Origin: Nocardioides sp. YR527 | GTDB lineage: Bacteria; Actinomycetota; Actinomycetes; Propionibacteriales; Nocardioidaceae | Direction: 5' to 3' | Assembly: GCF_900101045.1 (NCBI RefSeq) | Contig: NZ_FNFN01000002.1 | Span: forward strand, 372,001-436,000 | Length of the DNA: 64,000 nt | Shown here: positions 8,916 through 16,605 of the stretch, in pieces | Layout: every line of letters starts with the position of its first letter | How positions within the stretch are numbered: position 1 is the stretch's first letter | Position numbers and translations under genes: made by a program | Notes under the pieces: model-generated | What the model was told of the DNA's origin: nothing | The model's input: the letters and a program-made list of their open reading frames with translations, nothing else | Database searches by the model: none

Positions 8916-8921
8916 TACAGT
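8916..8921 (+). promoter_or_regulatory. leaderless -10 box (TACAGT)
   Basis: TACAGT ends 7 nt before the GTG at 8929. No ribosome binding site is visible between box and start, which fits a leaderless transcript. Confidence 0.5.
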
Positions 8922-8928
8922 CACGAGG

Positions 8929-9222
8929 GTGATCTTCAAGCGTGTCGGCGATTCTCGCCCCTACCCTGACCATGGTCTGACGACCAAGGGGTGGGCCGCG
9001 CTGCCTCCTCGAACGGTCCGCCTCGACGAGCTGGTGACCACGAAGGACACCCTCCAGCTGGTGGCACTGCTCAACGAGGACTCGACGTTCTTCGGCGACC
9101 TCTTCGCCCACGTCGTGGAGTGGAACGGCGAGCTCTATCTCGAGGACGGGCTCCACCGGGCGCTCCGCGCGGCGCTGCAGCAGCGCAACGTGCTGCACGC
9201 CCGCGTGCACAGCCTCGGCTAG
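8929..9222 (+). CDS. small conserved actinobacterial protein upstream of a LytR_C gene (sometimes labelled VapB-family)
   Basis: Soluble protein of 97 residues. It starts MIFKRVGDSRPYPDHG and contains VRLDELVTTKDTLQLVALL and GELYLEDGLHRALRAALQQ. The LDELV...EDGLHR layout recalls ParB/sulfiredoxin-like small domains. As I recall, homologues beside LytR_C proteins in Streptomyces are auto-labelled as VapB-type antitoxins, but there is no toxin gene next to it here, so I would not use that name. The GTG at 8929 is preceded by a -10 box rather than a ribosome site. The LytR_C gene follows after 28 bp. Confidence 0.72.
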   Translation: MIFKRVGDSRPYPDHGLTTKGWAALPPRTVRLDELVTTKDTLQLVALLNEDSTFFGDLFAHVVEWNGELYLEDGLHRALRAALQQRNVLHARVHSLG

Positions 9223-9237
9223 GACGTTCGTAGCAGT

Positions 9238-9243
9238 TAGGCT
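9238..9243 (+). promoter_or_regulatory. leaderless -10 box (TAGGCT)
   Basis: TAGGCT ends 7 nt before the ATG at 9251, within the 28-bp gap after the 97-residue gene. It suggests the LytR_C gene has its own promoter. Confidence 0.5.
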
Positions 9244-9250
9244 CGGCGGC

Positions 9251-9766
9251 ATGCTCGATTCGGCCCTCACGGGACTTCGTACGTTCGTCATCCTCGCCGT
9301 CCTCGCAGCCGCGGTCGCTCTGGCCGGCGCCTGGGGATGGAAGGCGATGACCGCACCGTTCCCGCAGAAGGTCGATGTCGGGCCGTGCGTGGACGCGCCG
9401 GTCAAGAAGGGCTCCGAGGTCTACCCGTCGCAGGTGGTCGTGACCGTGCTCAACGCGAGCACGCGGGCCGGGCTGGCCACCCGGGCGATGACGGACCTCG
9501 TCGACGCGGGCTTCGTCAAGGGGTCCACCGGCAACGCGCCCAGCGGCACCAAGCTGAAGACCGTCGAGGTGTGGACGCCCGACAAGAACGCTCCCTCCGC
9601 CGCGCTCGTCGCGAGCTGGCTCGGCGACGCGAAGATCGTCGAGACCAAGTCCGACCTCCCGGGCATCGTGGTCGTCACCGGCGAGAGGTTCCCCGAGGTC
9701 ACCGGCGGCGACAAGACCGTCACCGCCAAGGCGGACGCCACGATCTGCAGCCCTCCGGTCGAGTAG
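9251..9766 (+). CDS. LytR_C domain membrane-anchored protein
   Basis: Protein of 171 residues with one N-terminal transmembrane helix (about 9-32, TFVILAVLAAAVALAGAWGW) and an extracytoplasmic LytR_C domain (about 58-165). The domain begins VVVTVLNASTRAGLATRAM and continues with a GF-x-K turn. LytR_C domains accompany LytR-CpsA-Psr cell-wall glycopolymer ligases and may sense or bind the envelope, but no catalytic LCP domain is present here. Two cysteines (PCVDAP and ATICSPPVE at the end) could form a disulfide outside the cell. The convergent antiporter gene ends only 12 bp beyond. Confidence 0.83.
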   Translation: MLDSALTGLRTFVILAVLAAAVALAGAWGWKAMTAPFPQKVDVGPCVDAPVKKGSEVYPSQVVVTVLNASTRAGLATRAMTDLVDAGFVKGSTGNAPSGTKLKTVEVWTPDKNAPSAALVASWLGDAKIVETKSDLPGIVVVTGERFPEVTGGDKTVTAKADATICSPPVE

Positions 9767-9778
9767 GGCGCGTCCCGA

Positions 9779-11269
9779 TCAGCGCAGCCAGCCCGCGAGC
9801 CGTCCCGTCCGGCTGACCATCTCGAGGCGTCGTTCGGCGAGCTCACGCTGGTGGCGGGGCACGACGACCAGGACGACGTCACGGGCGCGGAGCACGGTGG
9901 TGCTCTCCGGAACCATGGTCCGTCCGTCGCGGATCAACAGCGACACCGACGACCCCGTGGGCAGTCGGAGCTCACCTACCTCGACGCCGTGCAGGCGGGA
10001 CTCGGGCGGGATCCGGAGCTGGATCAGGTCGGCCGCGATCTGCTCCAGCGGCGCGACGTCGAGGTCGAGCGAGCGCGGGTCGTTGGGGCGGGCGACCTCG
10101 AGCACCCGGGCGACCCACGGCAGGGTCGGGCCGGTCAGCAGCGTGTAGACGACAACCATCACGAAGACCAGGTCGAAGAGCTCCTCGGCCCCGTCGACGC
10201 CCTCGGCGAGCGGGATGGTGGTGAGCACGACCGGCACCGCACCACGCAACCCCGCCCAGGAGACGAAGGCGGTCTCGCGCCAGGTCATCCGGGAGACCAC
10301 CGTGCTGACCAGCACGGAGGCGGGCCGGGCGACGACGGTCAGGATCAGACCGGCGACGAGCGCGAGGCCGATCGTCTGGAGGTCGATGCGCCCCGGGGAC
10401 AGCAGCAGCCCGAGCATCACGAAGAGCCCGATCTGGGCCAGCCAGGCGACACCCTCGGCGAAGGACCTGGTGGCGCCGCGGTGCGGGAGCTCGGAGTTGC
10501 CGAGCACGAGCGCGGCCACATAGATCGCCGCGAACCCGGAGCCGTGCAGCCACGTCGCTCCGCCGTAGGCCAGGAAGGCCAGCGTCATCACCGCCAGCGG
10601 ATAGAGCCCGGCGGAGGGCAGCGCAGCCCTCCGCATCAGCCATGCCCCACCGAACCCGACGAGCAGACCGACCATGAGGCCCAGCAGCAGCTCGCCGACC
10701 ACGATCCCGGCGACGACGATCGGAGGGTGCTCAGCGATCGCGCCGCTGGCGATCAGGGTCACGATCACCACGGTCGGGGCGTCGTTGAGCCCCGACTCCG
10801 CCTCGAGGACACCGGTCAGCCTCTTGGGCAGCGGCACCACCCGCAGCACCGAGAACACCGCCGCAGCATCGGTCGGCGAGGTCACCGCCCCCAGCAGGAA
10901 CGCCAGCTGCCAGGAGAGCCCGAGCAGGTAGTGCGCACCCACCGCGACGATCCCGATCGAGATCACCACTCCGACCGTGGCCAGCATCAGCCCGAGGCCG
11001 AAGGCGGGACGTACGTCCTTCCACGACGTCGTCAGACCACCTTCGGCCAGAATCAGCGCCAGCGCCCCGAAGCCGACCGCGTGCGCGAGGGCGGCGTCGT
11101 CGAACCGGATCCCGAGCACCGACTCACCGAGCAGCACACCCATCAGCAGGTAGATGAGCAGCGATGGGAGCCCGGCCTTCGTCGACATCCGCACCGCGAG
11201 GATCGCCAGGAGCGTGACCACGGAGCCGACCAGCACGAACAGGTCGAACTGATGGACGTCGAAGCTCAT
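9779..11269 (-). CDS. potassium/sodium-proton antiporter with C-terminal TrkA_C domain (NhaP2/CvrA type)
   Basis: Integral membrane protein of 496 residues of the CPA1 family. The first about 385 residues hold some 12 hydrophobic segments, with LLIYLLMGVLLGESVLG early and GAVTSPTDAAAVFSVL and EAESGLNDAPTVV as ion-path motifs. The last about 90 residues form a cytosolic TrkA_C (RCK_C) regulatory domain (LPTGSSVSLLIRDG, DVVLVVVPRHQ), as in NhaP2/CvrA. It should exchange K+ or Na+ for protons. The ATG at 11269 is chosen because GGAGG lies 6 nt upstream. The start codon directly abuts a palindromic promoter element (11266-11351) that recurs at 17598-17680. Confidence 0.88.
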   Translation of the reverse strand: MSFDVHQFDLFVLVGSVVTLLAILAVRMSTKAGLPSLLIYLLMGVLLGESVLGIRFDDAALAHAVGFGALALILAEGGLTTSWKDVRPAFGLGLMLATVGVVISIGIVAVGAHYLLGLSWQLAFLLGAVTSPTDAAAVFSVLRVVPLPKRLTGVLEAESGLNDAPTVVIVTLIASGAIAEHPPIVVAGIVVGELLLGLMVGLLVGFGGAWLMRRAALPSAGLYPLAVMTLAFLAYGGATWLHGSGFAAIYVAALVLGNSELPHRGATRSFAEGVAWLAQIGLFVMLGLLLSPGRIDLQTIGLALVAGLILTVVARPASVLVSTVVSRMTWRETAFVSWAGLRGAVPVVLTTIPLAEGVDGAEELFDLVFVMVVVYTLLTGPTLPWVARVLEVARPNDPRSLDLDVAPLEQIAADLIQLRIPPESRLHGVEVGELRLPTGSSVSLLIRDGRTMVPESTTVLRARDVVLVVVPRHQRELAERRLEMVSRTGRLAGWLR

Positions 11270-11351
11270 GCGGCTGCCTCCGTAGCGCAAGCGCAAGAAT
11301 ACGGAGGCAGCCGCACGAGAGACTGGACTGTCGCTCGCTGTCGCTCGCTCA
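11266..11351 (-). repeat. promoter/hairpin element, copy 1, abutting the antiporter start codon
   Basis: On the minus strand a GAGCGAGCG(A)CAGCGAGCGACA tract leads into a 15-bp inverted repeat, GCGGCTGCCTCCGTA / TACGGAGGCAGCCGC, with a 15-nt loop (11285-11299). The second arm (11270-11284) touches the ATG and contains the GGAGG ribosome site. A TATTCT hexamer at the arm/loop border could be a -10 box. A homologous copy at 17598-17680 has different arm sequences that still pair. Confidence 0.7.
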
Positions 11352-11384
11352 CGGGTCCCCCTTTTGACCGCTGGGACTGCATCC

Positions 11385-11390
11385 TAATGT
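11385..11390 (+). promoter_or_regulatory. leaderless -10 box (TAATGT)
   Basis: TAATGT ends 8 nt before the ATG at 11399 and overlaps a possible in-frame ATG at 11387. This favours 11399 as the real start of the aminotransferase. Confidence 0.5.
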
Positions 11391-11398
11391 TTGCTCCC

Positions 11399-12574
11399 AT
11401 GGACCGTCTGACCGTCGCCCAACGCGCGAACGTGCCTCCTTTTCACGTGATGGACATGCTCGAGCGGGCGGCGCAGCGGCAGCGGACGTACGCCGACCTC
11501 ATCTCGCTCACCTCGGGGCAGCCCTCCACGGGGGCACCGCAGGCGGTCAGCGCCGAGGCGGTGCGGCTGCTGCAGAGCGGTGACCCGCTGGGCTATACGC
11601 CGTCGACCGGGATCCTGGAGCTGCGCCAGGCGATCGCGGGGCACCATCGGGCGTGGCACGGGATCGACGTCTCCCCCGAGGACGTGATCGTGACGACCGG
11701 TGCCAGCGGCGGCTTCCTGGCCAGCTTCCTGGCCGCCTTCGACGTCGGGGACAAGGTGGCGATGGCCCGGCCGTCCTACCCCTGCTACCGCAACGTGCTC
11801 GCGGCGCTCGGGTGCGAGGTCGTGGAGATCCCGACCGGTGCGGCCGAGCGTTTCCAGCCGACGGTGGAGCAGGTGCGGGAGCTGCACGAGCGCGTCGGGC
11901 TGAAGGGGTTCGTGGTGGCCAGTCCGGCCAACCCGACCGGCACGATGCTGCTGCCCGAGGAGCTGGCCGCCCTGGCTCGCTACTGCGAGGAGGCGGGGAT
12001 CCAGCTGATCTCGGACGAGATCTACCACGGCCTGACCTACGGTGGGGACGGGGGCCGTGGCCGCAGCGCCTGGGAGACCTCGCGCGACGCCGTCGTGTTC
12101 GGCTCGTTCTCGAAGTACTTCTCGATGACCGGCTGGCGCATCGGCTGGCTGCTCGCGCCCGCGCATCTGCGCCGCGCGATCGACGTCCTGGTCGGCAACT
12201 TCACCATCTGCCCGCCGACCCTTGCTCAGCACGCCGCCGTGGCGGCGTTCACCCCGGATGCGTACGCCGAGCTCGACGGTCACGTGACCCGCTACGCGAC
12301 CAACCGCGGGGTGCTCCTCGACGGCCTCCGCTCGCTCGGGGTCACCGAGATGGCCCCGGCCGACGGCGCTTTCTACGTATATGCCGACGTCAGCCGCTGG
12401 ACCGACGACACCATGGCCTGGTGCCACCAGATCCTCGACCGCACGGGCGTCGCGATGGCTCCCGGGATCGACTTCGACCCGGTCGACGGACACCGCTTCG
12501 TACGTCTCTCCTTCGCCGGATCGGCGACCGAGATCGAGCAGGCCCTCGATCGTCTCTCGACGATCCTGACCTGA
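11399..12574 (+). CDS. PLP-dependent class I/II aminotransferase
   Basis: Fold-type I aminotransferase of 391 residues in the aspartate/alanine aminotransferase subgroup. Visible: substrate loop LTSGQPSTGAPQ (about 35), TTGASGGFLASFLAAF (cofactor phosphate region), ASPANPTGTML, SDEIYHGLTY (Asp and Tyr contacting PLP) and the Schiff-base lysine in FGSFSKYFSMTGWRIGW (about 240). The GTG-free ATG at 11399 fits a -10 box 8 nt upstream; the ATG at 11387 would add MFAP. Substrate is uncertain, with neutral or acidic amino acids and 2-oxoglutarate or pyruvate likely. It stands alone between the antiporter (divergent) and the WXG-like operon. Confidence 0.88.
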   Translation: MDRLTVAQRANVPPFHVMDMLERAAQRQRTYADLISLTSGQPSTGAPQAVSAEAVRLLQSGDPLGYTPSTGILELRQAIAGHHRAWHGIDVSPEDVIVTTGASGGFLASFLAAFDVGDKVAMARPSYPCYRNVLAALGCEVVEIPTGAAERFQPTVEQVRELHERVGLKGFVVASPANPTGTMLLPEELAALARYCEEAGIQLISDEIYHGLTYGGDGGRGRSAWETSRDAVVFGSFSKYFSMTGWRIGWLLAPAHLRRAIDVLVGNFTICPPTLAQHAAVAAFTPDAYAELDGHVTRYATNRGVLLDGLRSLGVTEMAPADGAFYVYADVSRWTDDTMAWCHQILDRTGVAMAPGIDFDPVDGHRFVRLSFAGSATEIEQALDRLSTILT

Positions 12575-12678
12575 CCCACGGCGCCGAGACGGACGCAGTT
12601 TGAGAAAGTTCACGATTTTACGTTTAGAAACCGTTCCTGCGGGGTAGGACCATCACAGAGACCTGTCCGAGGAGGGAT

Positions 12679-13041
12679 ATGTACGGCGACAGCGACGTGA
12701 TCCGCCGTCGGGTGAACCGTCTGCGAGAGCAGGCGGACGACATCCGCGCGAGTGCCGACAAGCTGGTGGTGCAGGCCGAGGCCGTGCCATGGCACGGTCG
12801 GGCTGCTGAGTCCCTCCGTGGGCGGATGAAGGAGCGTGCCACCGCGCTGCGGAGCTCGGCCGAGCAGCATGACCGCGCGGCCGACGCCATGGCCAAGCAC
12901 CTCAAGCAGGTCGATCTGTTCAAGGAGCAGATCGCCGAGGCCGAGGCTCGCGCCGAGGCGCTGATCGCCGAGGACGAGCTCAACGGATTCGAGGCCCCTG
13001 AGCCGGGCCACAAGGACTGGCTGGAGGTCACCTTCCGATGA
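12679..13041 (+). CDS. WXG100-like small helical protein
   Basis: Protein of 120 residues that is almost entirely helical and charged, with a central turn VPWHGRAAESLRGRM (about 38-52). The Trp-His-Gly corresponds to the WXG hairpin of ESAT-6/WXG100 proteins, the substrates and partners of type VII secretion. The family core is about 100 residues, so this copy has a short tail extension (FEAPEPGHKDW). The ATG at 12679 has GGAGGGAT directly upstream. It is the first gene of a three-gene operon and overlaps the next by 4 bp. No secretion apparatus gene is adjacent, but an FHA-FtsK ATPase lies about 10 kb to the left. Confidence 0.75.
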   Translation: MYGDSDVIRRRVNRLREQADDIRASADKLVVQAEAVPWHGRAAESLRGRMKERATALRSSAEQHDRAADAMAKHLKQVDLFKEQIAEAEARAEALIAEDELNGFEAPEPGHKDWLEVTFR

Positions 13042-13919
13042 CCACGATCGACCTGGGCCCCGCTCCGGCGGCGCCGACCGAGCCGTGGGCAGGGGTGCCC
13101 CGCCGCGTCGGCCTGACCCTCCCCGAGCTCACCCACGCCTGCGAGACCATCGGGGCTCCGCTCCCGTTCGAGGTGGCGACGCACCTCGATGACGGGCTCG
13201 ACGCCCGCCTGGGGCAGACCCGCTCGGCGGCCGATGCCGAGGCTCTGGACCGCGCCGTCGCCGGCTTCGGCGAGGGCAGCACCTCGCTGCGGCGCCGCGA
13301 CCTCCTCGACGCCGGCGGGACCCTCGACTCCGGGATCGCCGGCGCGCTGGGGCTCTTGGCGACCCCGGAGGTGGTCATCGACCTCGATGTCGTCGTCGAC
13401 GGCCTCCGTGGCCGCGCCTGGCACCGGCAGAAGGGGGAGGCGGCCGCCTCGCTCGCCACCGTGGACGGGCTCGTCTTCGAGCTCTCCTGGTATCCCTCGG
13501 CGGCCTGGTCGACCGAACTCGGCCGCACCGCGACGGTGCCCGGTGAGACCGCCCGGCTGACCTCGGCGGTGCCCGAGCAGCTGAAGGTGCCGTTCGCGAC
13601 CGCTGACGCCGTCTTCGAGGCGCTGCGCACCGGGCGCGGCGACCTGGTGCCGGTGCTGACCGAGGGCGACGTGGTCGTCTCGAGGGCCCTCGAGGCGCTG
13701 CACACCGAATCCCACGGCCGGCTGCGCGCCATCGTCGCGACGACCGCCGATCCGGAGAACCCGCTGATCGGCACGGTCTCCTGGACGCTGGTCAACGACG
13801 GCTGGCGTTCGATGCGAACAGTGTCGCTCGATGGCGAGCTGACACTGCTGATCACCAGCGTGGAGCCGTCCGAGCTCGCCGCAGACCTTGCCCCTGTTCT
13901 CGCGGAGGTGGCCCGATGA
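13038..13919 (+). CDS. EspG-like protein of the WXG operon
   Basis: Soluble protein of 293 residues. The pattern VGLTLPELTHACETIG near the N-terminus, then LRRRDLLDAGGTLDSGIAGAL and LLATPEVVIDLDVVVDG, resembles EspG chaperones. These bind secreted PE/PPE or WXG partners in ESX systems and are usually 270-300 residues long. The match is by layout rather than a diagnostic motif, so the name is tentative. It overlaps the WXG-like gene by 4 bp (ATGA) and the following gene by 4 bp, implying translational coupling and a shared function. Confidence 0.6.
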   Translation: MTTIDLGPAPAAPTEPWAGVPRRVGLTLPELTHACETIGAPLPFEVATHLDDGLDARLGQTRSAADAEALDRAVAGFGEGSTSLRRRDLLDAGGTLDSGIAGALGLLATPEVVIDLDVVVDGLRGRAWHRQKGEAAASLATVDGLVFELSWYPSAAWSTELGRTATVPGETARLTSAVPEQLKVPFATADAVFEALRTGRGDLVPVLTEGDVVVSRALEALHTESHGRLRAIVATTADPENPLIGTVSWTLVNDGWRSMRTVSLDGELTLLITSVEPSELAADLAPVLAEVAR

Positions 13920-15325
13920 GCCCTACGTCGTCCAACGATCCGATCAACCGCCTGGGACCGGTCCCGGGTGGCGCCCCCGACTCGGTGCTTCCGCCCGCGG
14001 GTCCGGAGGACAAGTACGCGCAGATCCTCGGCCTGGCCGGCTCCATCGGCGACGCCGGCGCGCAACTGCGCGAGTGGGCCGAGCTCGGCGCCGAGATCCT
14101 GACCGATGACGACGTCACCTCCTCGGCAGAGCTCTCCGCGAAGACCTGGGAGCCGGCCGAGGAGGAGATCCGGGCCGCGATCTCCGAGAAGGGTGGCGTC
14201 CTCGGGCTCGGTCAGGCGCTCGACGCCGACGCGCTCTCGGTGCGGGCGACCGTGCAGACCTATCGCTGGATCGACGAGCTCCAGGCCGCTGCCCGCAGCA
14301 CGCTGGGCGCCATCGCGGCCAACGCGCTCGACTACCTCGCCCCCGAGGTCGAGCTCGGCGGGTCGCTGCTGTCCGCCGGCCTGATCGAGACCGACGCGCT
14401 CGACCGTGAGGGCGTCTCCGCCTATCTCGGCGAGCTCGCCCAGGGTCATCCCGAGCTGATGGACCACATCGCCACCGGCGGCGGGCTGCTCGAGTCGCTC
14501 GAGCTGCGCTCGCTGCTCACCGCCGACTTCCCGCGCGGCGACGACGCCGGGGCAGCCACCGCGGGCGCGCTGCGTGCCGCCGGCATCGACGCCTTCACGA
14601 CCGACGCCGGGCACGCGCTGCGTGACGTCGGCGCGGCACTGGCCGCCACCGAGGAGGACACCCCTGCCGGTGACGTCACCGCCGCCACCCCGGCCACCAT
14701 CGAGGAGCTGATCCGCACTCTCGAGGCCGTCGAGACCAGCGTCGCGGTCCAGAAGACGGCGCCGGGCCGCTACATCGCCTATCTGCCGGGTCCGTACGCC
14801 GGCAGCCGGCGCCTGAGGCTCGTCTCGGGTGACCTCTCCGACTACATCGCCACCGCGTCGCGGACCATCGAGGAGGCGGTCGCGGCCGGCTCGCACGTGA
14901 TGCTGGTCGGCGCCGCGGCCGGTGGCACCGCGGCGGCCTCGATCGCGGCGACGGCCGGGGCTGCGTACGTCGTGGACCAGGTGGTCACCGTGGGTGCTCC
15001 TGGCGCGGCAGCGCCGCGGGTTCCGGAGACCACGCGGGTGTTGTCGCTGGAGGACCGCTCCGACCCGGTCGCGCTCCTCGGCGGGCTCATCAACGCGAGT
15101 GTCGGCCACCGGTTCACGGTCGTCTACGACGGCACCACCGCGGAGACGACCGGAGCGAGGCCGGACGGCGAGCTTGCTCGTCCGTCCGAGCCGAGCGAGG
15201 GAGTGAGCGCGCGAAGCGCGCAGGAGAGCCACTACGTGGCCGGCGGGCGGGCTGCCGACAACGCCGCCCACGAAGAGCTCCGTGACGAGATCGGGCGGAT
15301 CCGCAGTCTGGGATACCTCGGCTGA
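13916..15325 (+). CDS. alpha/beta-hydrolase-like protein lacking the nucleophile serine, third gene of the WXG operon
   Basis: Protein of 469 residues. The N-terminal about 270 residues are helical, with repeated Ala/Glu/Leu-rich segments and no signal peptide. The C-terminal part looks like a lipase/alpha-beta hydrolase core: SHVMLVGAAAGGTAAASIAA (about 323-342) stands where related actinobacterial proteins have a GHSQGG nucleophile elbow, followed by VVTVGAPGA and VLSLEDRSDPVALL (acid region) and a histidine in VGHRFTVV. The catalytic serine is replaced by alanine (G-A-A-A-G-G), so esterase activity is unlikely. The tail contains a low-complexity stretch (about 420-440) with palindromic DNA. 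It may be a secreted effector or structural partner. Confidence 0.65.
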   Translation: MSPTSSNDPINRLGPVPGGAPDSVLPPAGPEDKYAQILGLAGSIGDAGAQLREWAELGAEILTDDDVTSSAELSAKTWEPAEEEIRAAISEKGGVLGLGQALDADALSVRATVQTYRWIDELQAAARSTLGAIAANALDYLAPEVELGGSLLSAGLIETDALDREGVSAYLGELAQGHPELMDHIATGGGLLESLELRSLLTADFPRGDDAGAATAGALRAAGIDAFTTDAGHALRDVGAALAATEEDTPAGDVTAATPATIEELIRTLEAVETSVAVQKTAPGRYIAYLPGPYAGSRRLRLVSGDLSDYIATASRTIEEAVAAGSHVMLVGAAAGGTAAASIAATAGAAYVVDQVVTVGAPGAAAPRVPETTRVLSLEDRSDPVALLGGLINASVGHRFTVVYDGTTAETTGARPDGELARPSEPSEGVSARSAQESHYVAGGRAADNAAHEELRDEIGRIRSLGYLG

Positions 15326-15458
15326 GTCGCGGGCTTGCCTCGATGACCTGAGTCGATACGGTGTAGATCGCCCTCGGCACCATCCCCGACCTCACCTGTG
15401 CTCGGACGCAGGAAAGTCGATCGCGGAGGGCACTCTGACGCCTACCTGATCGGTCCCT

Positions 15459-16556
15459 GTGAAGTCCATCGTCGTCCACGCCGGCCTCCCCAAGACAGGC
15501 ACCTCCGCGGTCCAGGCGTACTTCCACACCAACACGGAGAAGCTCGCCGGAGCCGGCATCTTCTACCCTCAGCACACCGTCGACAAGAACGGCATCAGCG
15601 CCGGGAACGCCGGCTCGCTGATGGAACGCTCGGGCCATCTCTTCGTGGCTTCGCCTCGCGAGGTCGCCAGGACGCTCGAGGAGTTCGAGGCCAGCGGATG
15701 CCACACCCTGCTGCTCTCCTCCGAGGCGTTCCTGCCCGAGCTGCCCGGGATCACCGAGCTGCTGCCGCCGCAGGCCCGGTTCGTCCTGTACGTCCGCGAT
15801 CCCCTCGCCTTCCTGGAGTCCGACTACAACCAGCGGGTCAAGCGGCTCGGGCATGTCGATCCGTTCGAGGCGTCTCCTGATGCGTACGGCGGATGGCTGG
15901 GTCACCAGCACCTCTACAACGCGCTCGACTCCGAGGCGGTGCGCTCCCGGCTCGTCCTCCGGCCCTACCTCCCCGAGCTCTTCGTCGGCGAGAACCTGCT
16001 CACCGACCTGCTCCACACCGCCGGGATCGACGCCACCGAGCTCGGCGATCTCTCCTTGAGGCAGGTCAACCTCTCGTACTCGCTGCACGCGCTCGAGATC
16101 AAGCGCGCGCTCAACGTCCTCCCGCTCGGGCCGCAGCTGCAGGAGCGCCTCGACGTCCACCTCCAGTCCTGCCCCCTCGGGCCGACCAGCTACACCCTGA
16201 TGCCTCCCTCCGACCACGAACGGCTCCGGAAGATCGCCGACGACGAGCTGCACGCGCTGGCGCTGCGGGATGACATCGACTCCCTCGAGCCCATGCGGGA
16301 GCTGTTGCGCCGGAAGCCGCAGAAGCCCTTCCACCCGCAACAGCTCACCGACGACGAGGTCGACGCGGTCGTACGGCACATCGCCACCGTCGGCAAGCGG
16401 CTCACCCGCCGGATCGCCCAGACGCTTCACGAGCACCCCGAGATCGAGCTCGTCTACCCCTCCCTGCGCGACTCGTTCGCCGCCGCTGCCGCCGACCTGG
16501 ACGAGGCGCCGGCGGCGCGGCGGCGCTGGTGGTCGCGGCGGCGACCCGCTGGTTGA
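15459..16556 (+). CDS. sulfotransferase-family protein
   Basis: Soluble protein of 365 residues. The N-terminus IVVHAGLPKTGTSAVQAYF (about 4-22) carries the P-loop-like PAPS-binding motif (G-x-P-K-T-G-T-S/T) of sulfotransferases. RFVLYVRDPLAFLESDYNQR (about 107-126) matches the 3'-phosphate-binding R...S motif. Acceptor substrate is unknown. The remainder, with a basic C-terminal tail, is not typical of a named subfamily. The start is GTG at 15459, without a clear ribosome site. It stands alone and converges on the MerR-PP2C gene, with a dispersed hairpin repeat between them. Confidence 0.78.
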   Translation: MKSIVVHAGLPKTGTSAVQAYFHTNTEKLAGAGIFYPQHTVDKNGISAGNAGSLMERSGHLFVASPREVARTLEEFEASGCHTLLLSSEAFLPELPGITELLPPQARFVLYVRDPLAFLESDYNQRVKRLGHVDPFEASPDAYGGWLGHQHLYNALDSEAVRSRLVLRPYLPELFVGENLLTDLLHTAGIDATELGDLSLRQVNLSYSLHALEIKRALNVLPLGPQLQERLDVHLQSCPLGPTSYTLMPPSDHERLRKIADDELHALALRDDIDSLEPMRELLRRKPQKPFHPQQLTDDEVDAVVRHIATVGKRLTRRIAQTLHEHPEIELVYPSLRDSFAAAAADLDEAPAARRRWWSRRRPAG

Positions 16557-16603
16557 GGGCCACTTCGTTCAGGCCCTCGCGCCAGCGAGCGTGTCGAAAC
16601 CAG
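16549..16603. repeat. dispersed repeat family A, short copy, likely bidirectional terminator
   Basis: Nested stems CTGGTT/AACCAG (outer) and GAGGGCC/GGCCCTC (inner, 16555-16578, 10-nt loop) lie between the convergent sulfotransferase and MerR-PP2C genes. The sulfotransferase stop codon falls inside the left arm. The core CAGCGAGCGTGTCGA links it to the longer copies elsewhere in the window. Confidence 0.65.
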
Positions 16604-16605
16604 CG

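Noticed and set aside
8929..9222. Toxin-antitoxin module (VapB label)
   Set aside because: No PIN-domain or other toxin gene is next to it; the neighbour is a LytR_C protein.
15165..15235. Further copy of a dispersed repeat in the hydrolase-like gene's C-terminus
   Set aside because: The stretch is palindromic (GCGCGCGAAGCGCGC) and low-complexity when translated, but it does not match either repeat family in this window well enough to assign.
13028..15271. 747-codon open frame on the - strand
   Set aside because: Shadow of the EspG-like and hydrolase-like genes, which have ribosome sites and 4-bp overlaps; the minus frame has no domain pattern.
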